Assembly (NCBI GenBank): GCA_902779055.1
Contig: CACZAD010000008.1
Coordinates: 62,001-126,000, forward strand
Reading direction: 5' to 3'
DNA: 64,000 nucleotides
DNA from: Fibrobacter succinogenes
GTDB lineage: Bacteria; Fibrobacterota; Fibrobacteria; Fibrobacterales; Fibrobacteraceae
Positions 60,788 to 64,000 of the stretch are shown here, in pieces. How positions within the stretch are numbered: position 1 is the first letter of the stretch; each line of letters starts with the position of its first letter. Below the pieces are notes generated by a model. It made no database searches, was not told the origin of the DNA, and saw only the letters and a program-made list of their open reading frames with translations. Made by a program: the position numbers and the translations under genes.

Positions 60788-62107
60788 TTATTTCGCTTCT
60801 GCGGCTTTTTCTTCTTTATCCTTGGGCAGGAGCAGGTTCAATGCGACGGCGAGGATGAACACGACGGCGACGCAGTTTTCGGCGAAGATGGTCTGGATGG
60901 TTTGCGGGAAAATCTGGAACATCTTGGAGGCCGAGGTGAAGCCGAGGCCCACGCTGAGCGACATGCTGACGATGATCATGTTGCGCTGCGAGAATCCGCT
61001 CTTGGCGATCATACTGAAGCCTGCGAAGAGGATGGAACCGAACATCATAATGGTGCAGCCGCCGAGAACGGCCTGCGGGATGGTTGTGAGGAGCGTACCG
61101 ATAGGCGGGAAGATGCCACCGAGAATCATGATGCCCGCGCTTGTCGCAATGGCAAAGCGGTTCACGACGCCGGAGAGCGAAGCAAGCCCGACGTTCTGGC
61201 TAAAGGACGTGATCGGCGTGCAGCCGAAGATGCCGGAGATGGTGCTGACAAAGCCGTCGCAGCTGATGGCGCCGCCCATTTCGGCCTTGTGGATCTGACG
61301 CTTGAGGGCGCCGCTGCAAAGCGCACTGGAATCGCCGACAGTTTCTGTAGCGGAGACCAGGTAAATTGCGACAACGGAGAGAATGGCGCCGAGGTGGAAT
61401 TCCGGAGTGAACGGGAGAATCTTCGGGAGTGCGATGATGCTGCAATTCGAAAGTCCGGAGAAGTCGACCATACCCATGCAGAGCGAGAGAATGTAACCGA
61501 CGATGAGGCCGACCAGGACGGAGAGCGAACGCAAGAATCCCTTCGCAAAAATCTGAGTGAGCAGGCAGGTGAGGAGCGTGATGCTTCCGACAATCCAGTT
61601 CTGGGCGGAACCGAAGTCCGCGGCGCCTTGGCCGCCGGCGAAAGAGTTTGCGCCAATCGGCAAAAGCGAGAATCCGATGGAGGTTACGACGGTGGCGGCG
61701 ACAATGTGCGGGATGAGCTTGAGCCAGTATTTGGCGCAGAGGCCGAGCAGGCCTTCGACGATGCCGCCCACGATGACGGCCCCCATGAGCGCTCCCATAC
61801 CTTGCGTGGTACCGATGGCAATGGAAACGGAGAGGAACGTGAAGCTGATGCCCATCACGATGGGAAGGCGCGATCCGATTTTCCAGACGGGGTAGAGCTG
61901 GATGAGCGTGCCGATGCTTGCGATGATCATACAGTTCTGGATGAGCGAGGCGGTGAGGCCTTTTTCGATCCCGACGACATTTGCAAGGATGATGATGGGG
62001 GTGATGTTGCTCACGAACATGGCGAGTACGTGCTGCAAGCCGAAGGGAATGGCCTGCAAAAGCGGTACGCGTCCGTCAAGCTGGTAAATGTTGTCCGAAG
62101 TCTTCAT
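60788..62107 (-). CDS. pbuX: Xanthine/uracil family permease
   Basis: This 439-residue inner-membrane symporter of the NCS2 family has about 14 hydrophobic helices. Landmarks are LLQAIPFGLQHVLAMFVSNITPIII at the N-terminus, GISFTFLSVSIAIGTTQG, the substrate-binding stretch SATETVGDSSALCSGALKR and the SFSQNVGLASLSGVVNRFA motif that follows GFVSTISGIFGCTPITS. Xanthine is the probable substrate because the gene follows xpt after 11 nt. Uric acid or other purines cannot be ruled out. Confidence 0.9.
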   Translation of the reverse strand: MKTSDNIYQLDGRVPLLQAIPFGLQHVLAMFVSNITPIIILANVVGIEKGLTASLIQNCMIIASIGTLIQLYPVWKIGSRLPIVMGISFTFLSVSIAIGTTQGMGALMGAVIVGGIVEGLLGLCAKYWLKLIPHIVAATVVTSIGFSLLPIGANSFAGGQGAADFGSAQNWIVGSITLLTCLLTQIFAKGFLRSLSVLVGLIVGYILSLCMGMVDFSGLSNCSIIALPKILPFTPEFHLGAILSVVAIYLVSATETVGDSSALCSGALKRQIHKAEMGGAISCDGFVSTISGIFGCTPITSFSQNVGLASLSGVVNRFAIATSAGIMILGGIFPPIGTLLTTIPQAVLGGCTIMMFGSILFAGFSMIAKSGFSQRNMIIVSMSLSVGLGFTSASKMFQIFPQTIQTIFAENCVAVVFILAVALNLLLPKDKEEKAAEAK

Positions 62108-62118
62108 ATTAGCCTCGA

Positions 62119-62700
62119 TTACTGTTCGCGGAACTTGATGAATCCGGTTTCGGGGTCCATGCTGTCGACGATGGCGATGGATTCGAGGCGTACGCCTGCG
62201 GCGCGGAGCTTTGCTCCTCCGGGCTGCATGCCCTTTTCGATGGCGATGCCGACACCGACGAGTTCGGCGCCTGCTTGCTTGACGAGGTCGATGAGCGCCT
62301 TGCTGGCTTCGCCATCGGCGAGGAAGTCGTCAACGATGAGAATCTTGTCGGTCGGCTTGAGGTACGGACGCGAAACGAAAATGTCGTTGAACTTTTTGTG
62401 CGTGAAGGAGTAGGCCTTTGCCACGTACTTGTCGTCGGTGCTGTTGACGGTCTGGCCTTTCTTGGCGAATACGACCGGAACATCGTTCAGGTAGGCGATG
62501 AATGCCGCGATGGCGATGCCGCTTGCTTCGATGGTGAGAACCTTGTTGAATTGCACGTCGGCAAAACGACGCTTGAATTCTTCGCCGATTTTTTGCATCA
62601 GGCGAATATCAATTTGATGGTTCAGGAAACTGTCAACCTTAAGAACGTTGCCGGGCTTGACGACACCATCGGCAAGGATTTTCTGCTCAAGAAAGTTCAT
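62119..62700 (-). CDS. xpt: Xanthine phosphoribosyltransferase
   Basis: The enzyme salvages xanthine to XMP using PRPP. The 193 residues open MNFLEQKILADGVVKPGNVLKVDSFLNHQID, the typical Xpt start, and contain the PRPP loop ILIVDDFLADGEASKALIDL near residue 121 and NKVLTIEASGIAIA. It is first in an xpt-pbuX operon. A TATCTT box lies on the minus strand at 62808-62803, giving a leader of about 95 nt. That leader has no recognisable purine riboswitch core. Confidence 0.94.
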   Translation of the reverse strand: MNFLEQKILADGVVKPGNVLKVDSFLNHQIDIRLMQKIGEEFKRRFADVQFNKVLTIEASGIAIAAFIAYLNDVPVVFAKKGQTVNSTDDKYVAKAYSFTHKKFNDIFVSRPYLKPTDKILIVDDFLADGEASKALIDLVKQAGAELVGVGIAIEKGMQPGGAKLRAAGVRLESIAIVDSMDPETGFIKFREQ

Positions 62701-62828
62701 ACCTGAAATCTAGAAAATGGCAAAATTTTTGCAAAGACCGCGTGTGCATAAGGGGTTGCTCAAATTTCCTCATTAATGGTCAAATTCTCCATATATATGT
62801 AAAAGATAAGGATTTACGAAAAGGATGG

Positions 62829-62900
62829 AGATGCCTTCCCGGAACGGAGTCCGGGATGACAAAGGAGGCAGGCATGACAGGGGAATGCCGGGAAGCTCGC
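62829..62900. repeat. CCCGG palindromic intergenic repeats
   Basis: TCCCGG (62837-62842) pairs with CCGGGA (62851-62856) and is followed by TGACA; a related GGCATGACAGGGGAATGCC unit follows. The rest of the 62701-63046 gap holds the xpt leader and the dtxR operator region. Confidence 0.55.
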
Positions 62901-62959
62901 TATAGACACAGTCCATGACCTATGCCCTTTTTAACATATTTTTTTAGTATGCTGAAAGT

Positions 62960-63007
62960 TTAGCCTTGACTAATTAGCCTCGGCTTACTAATTTTAGACT
63001 TGTCTAA
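62960..63007. promoter_or_regulatory. Three tandem DtxR-type operator palindromes
   Basis: TTAGCC-TT-GACTAA (62960-62973), TTAGCC-TC-GGCTTA (62974-62987) and the perfect TTAGAC-TT-GTCTAA (62994-63007) share the form TTAGnC-nn-GnCTAA. A weaker half-match, TTAGGC, follows at 63014. The array lies just upstream of the dtxR-like gene, next to a TTTTTTTAGTATG promoter-like stretch near 62940. Autoregulation by the iron- or manganese-loaded repressor is likely. Confidence 0.65.
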
Positions 63008-63046
63008 TAAAATTAGGCGACGTTAACGTTTAAAGGATCATCAAAT

Positions 63047-63481
63047 ATGGAAAACAATCACGTAAAGCTCAGCCAGAGCCTCGAAGACTATCTGGAAATG
63101 GTGCACATGCTTCGCTTGGCAAACGGGATTGCCCGTGTCAAGGATATTGCCGCCGCCCTTTCTGTGAAGATGCCTTCTGTGGCAAAAGCGATTCTTGAAC
63201 TTAAAAAGCTGGGCCTTGTGACTCAGGAACCCTATAGCGGTGTGGAACTCACCGAAGAAGGGCGTAAGGCGGCTGCCGATGTGCTGAACCGCCATATTCT
63301 TTTGAAGGGCTTTTTAATCCGTCTCGGCGTTTCCGAAGCTATTGCGGACAAGGACGCCTGCAGCATGGAACATATTCTTTCGGCTGAAACCCTTTCGACA
63401 ATCGAAGACTTCATGAAAAAGGGGAATGAAGGCGTCGTTGCGAAAAAGGCGAATGCATTAAAGGCAAAAAAAGGAAAATAA
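63047..63481 (+). CDS. DtxR/MntR-family metal-dependent repressor
   Basis: This 144-residue repressor has a winged helix at about residues 8-70 (LSQSLEDYLEMVHMLRLANGIARVKDIAAALSVKMPSVAKAILELKKLGLV). The dimerisation and metal-binding part includes NRHILLKGFLIRLGVSEAIADKDACSMEHILS, with the usual His, Glu, Asp, Cys and Glu-His ligands. There is no SH3-like third domain, so it is of the short MntR-like class. A Lys-rich tail ends the protein. It heads dtxR-feoA-feoB, which argues for iron as co-repressor. AAAGGA precedes the ATG. Confidence 0.93.
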   Translation: MENNHVKLSQSLEDYLEMVHMLRLANGIARVKDIAAALSVKMPSVAKAILELKKLGLVTQEPYSGVELTEEGRKAAADVLNRHILLKGFLIRLGVSEAIADKDACSMEHILSAETLSTIEDFMKKGNEGVVAKKANALKAKKGK

Positions 63482-63482
63482 A

Positions 63483-63767
63483 ATGGGTTGTAATTGCGGT
63501 TGTGGAGGCAAGTCCTCTACAAAAAAATGGAATCTTGAACCAAAGTTTTCCGACCTCAAAAAAGGCGATAAGGTGGAAATCGTTGGTTATAACGAGGGCG
63601 ATGCCCGCTACAAGTCTAAGTTGCTTTCTATGGGACTTGTCCGTGGCGTGACACTTGAAGTTTTGCAGGTGGCTCCCCTCGGTGATCCGATTGAAGTCAG
63701 TGTTTTGTCGTACCGTCTCTCGCTTCGCAAGCAAGAAGCGAACGTTCTTAAACTTAAGAGGGTCTAA
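63483..63767 (+). CDS. feoA: FeoA-like protein with Cys-rich N-terminus
   Basis: The protein has 94 residues. Residues 22-94 are an SH3-like FeoA domain (FSDLKKGDKVEIVGYNEGDARYKSKLLSMGLVRG, EVSVLSYRLSLRKQEANVL), a cytoplasmic partner of the FeoB ferrous iron transporter. An N-terminal MGCNCGCGGKSS extension adds three closely spaced cysteines, which are not part of classical FeoA. It starts 1 nt after the repressor stop, and its TAA overlaps the feoB ATG. Confidence 0.93.
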   Translation: MGCNCGCGGKSSTKKWNLEPKFSDLKKGDKVEIVGYNEGDARYKSKLLSMGLVRGVTLEVLQVAPLGDPIEVSVLSYRLSLRKQEANVLKLKRV

Positions 63768-64000
63768 TGGCTCCGAAGCTTTTTACTATTGCAATTGCCG
63801 GTAACCCGAACTGCGGTAAAACGGCTCTTTTTAATGCTCTTACAGGTGCTCGCCAGAGTGTTGGTAACTGGCCGGGTGTGACTGTCGAAAAGAAGGAAGG
63901 CTTTTTTGAACTCGGTAACCAGCATATCCGCGTGGTGGACTTGCCGGGTACTTATGCAATTTTTGCCAATGCCGAAGATGAACGCGCCGCTGTCGATTAC
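63767..64000 (+). CDS. feoB: Ferrous iron transporter FeoB, G domain (3' partial)
   Basis: Only the first 78 codons lie in the window. They form the start of the GTPase domain: G1 is AGNPNCGKTALFNALTG, the following segment SVGNWPGVTVEKKEG matches the FeoB switch I region, and G3 is VVDLPGTYAI. The full protein should be about 600-800 residues with a polytopic membrane part that carries Fe2+ inward. The ATG overlaps the feoA stop (TAATG). Confidence 0.95.
   Translation, partial: MAPKLFTIAIAGNPNCGKTALFNALTGARQSVGNWPGVTVEKKEGFFELGNQHIRVVDLPGTYAIFANAEDERAAVDY

Noticed and set aside
60770..62413. 547-codon plus-strand frame rich in Asp/Glu/His
   Set aside because: It is antisense to pbuX and xpt, both clear families. 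The composition is the complement of membrane-protein codons.
62701..62800. Possible purine riboswitch before xpt-pbuX
   Set aside because: The operon type is riboswitch-controlled in Firmicutes, but the leader lacks the conserved core (no TTTCTACC-like and CGTAAA-like segments around paired loops). A covariance-model search would settle it.
1..64000. CRISPR arrays, insertion sequences, prophage or integrase genes
   Set aside because: No regularly spaced direct repeats, transposase, integrase or phage structural proteins were seen in any frame.

Overview
The window looks like a chromosomal segment of a Fibrobacter species (phylum Fibrobacterota). The evidence is indirect but consistent. There is a TIGR02147/DUF4423 regulator, a family expanded in Fibrobacter. 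Serine-rich linkers occur in surface proteins, and T9SS-type C-terminal sorting domains end two very large secreted proteins. A CE2-like acetylxylan esterase is present, many SPII lipoproteins are encoded, and the DNA is of roughly balanced GC with strong NNC codon preference. No phage, insertion sequence or CRISPR array was seen. Most of the window is core chromosome arranged in tight co-directional operons.

Layout. 1-5189: 3' part of a giant modular surface protein. 5190-5610: terminators, a 30-codon remnant of a SpoIIE-type phosphatase and tRNA-His. 5610-9525: a small zinc-finger-like protein, a ComEC-like metallo-beta-lactamase lipoprotein, a nitronate-monooxygenase-like barrel and an acyl-ACP thioesterase. 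9614-14643: aroA, a membrane-tethered solute-binding protein and a PBP4/DUF1460 fusion. 14722-15312: a small hypothetical gene and a dispersed repeat. 15453-20937: purA, a Crp-type regulator, a PASTA protein, a TPR lipoprotein and a LolB-like lipoprotein. 21037-25310: an M6-like pseudopeptidase and a formylglycine-generating-enzyme-like lipoprotein. 25355-32428: NlpE-like lipoprotein, LytTR response regulator, signal peptidase I, Ig-like lipoprotein and an exonuclease-DinG helicase. 32429-33468: a frameshifted pseudogene and intergenic repeats. 33469-40926: an XPB-like domain protein, CE2 esterase, GGDEF protein, lipoprotein, and a TIGR02147 regulator overlapping a surface lipoprotein gene. 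41055-46908: a second copy of the dispersed repeat, then ispA-dxs-SpoU methyltransferase-pyrF-hypothetical. 46995-54657: an MCE protein, an M18 aminopeptidase carrying a repeat-derived insert, two membrane glycosyltransferases (one fused to an NPCBM domain) and an acyltransferase. 54808-60727: a possible leader peptide, two Bat-like TPR/low-complexity proteins, a lipoprotein, an OMP-like protein, a GAF-GGDEF protein and a dGTPase-like HD protein. 60788-62700: xpt-pbuX purine salvage. 62960-64000: dtxR-feoA-feoB iron uptake behind three operator-like palindromes.

Themes. Envelope biogenesis and surface display dominate (lipoproteins, PASTA, LepB, DD-peptidase, glycosyltransferases, T9SS cargo). 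Core metabolism is represented by aromatic amino acid, isoprenoid, purine and pyrimidine steps. Signalling genes are orphans: LytTR without a kinase, two GGDEF proteins and a Crp homologue. A recurring promoter-like TATCTT/TATATT box lies 6-8 nt upstream of several start codons that lack a Shine-Dalgarno, which suggests leaderless transcripts. GTCATCCCGG-type palindromic repeats fill intergenic gaps, and in two genes repeat sequence appears to have become coding.
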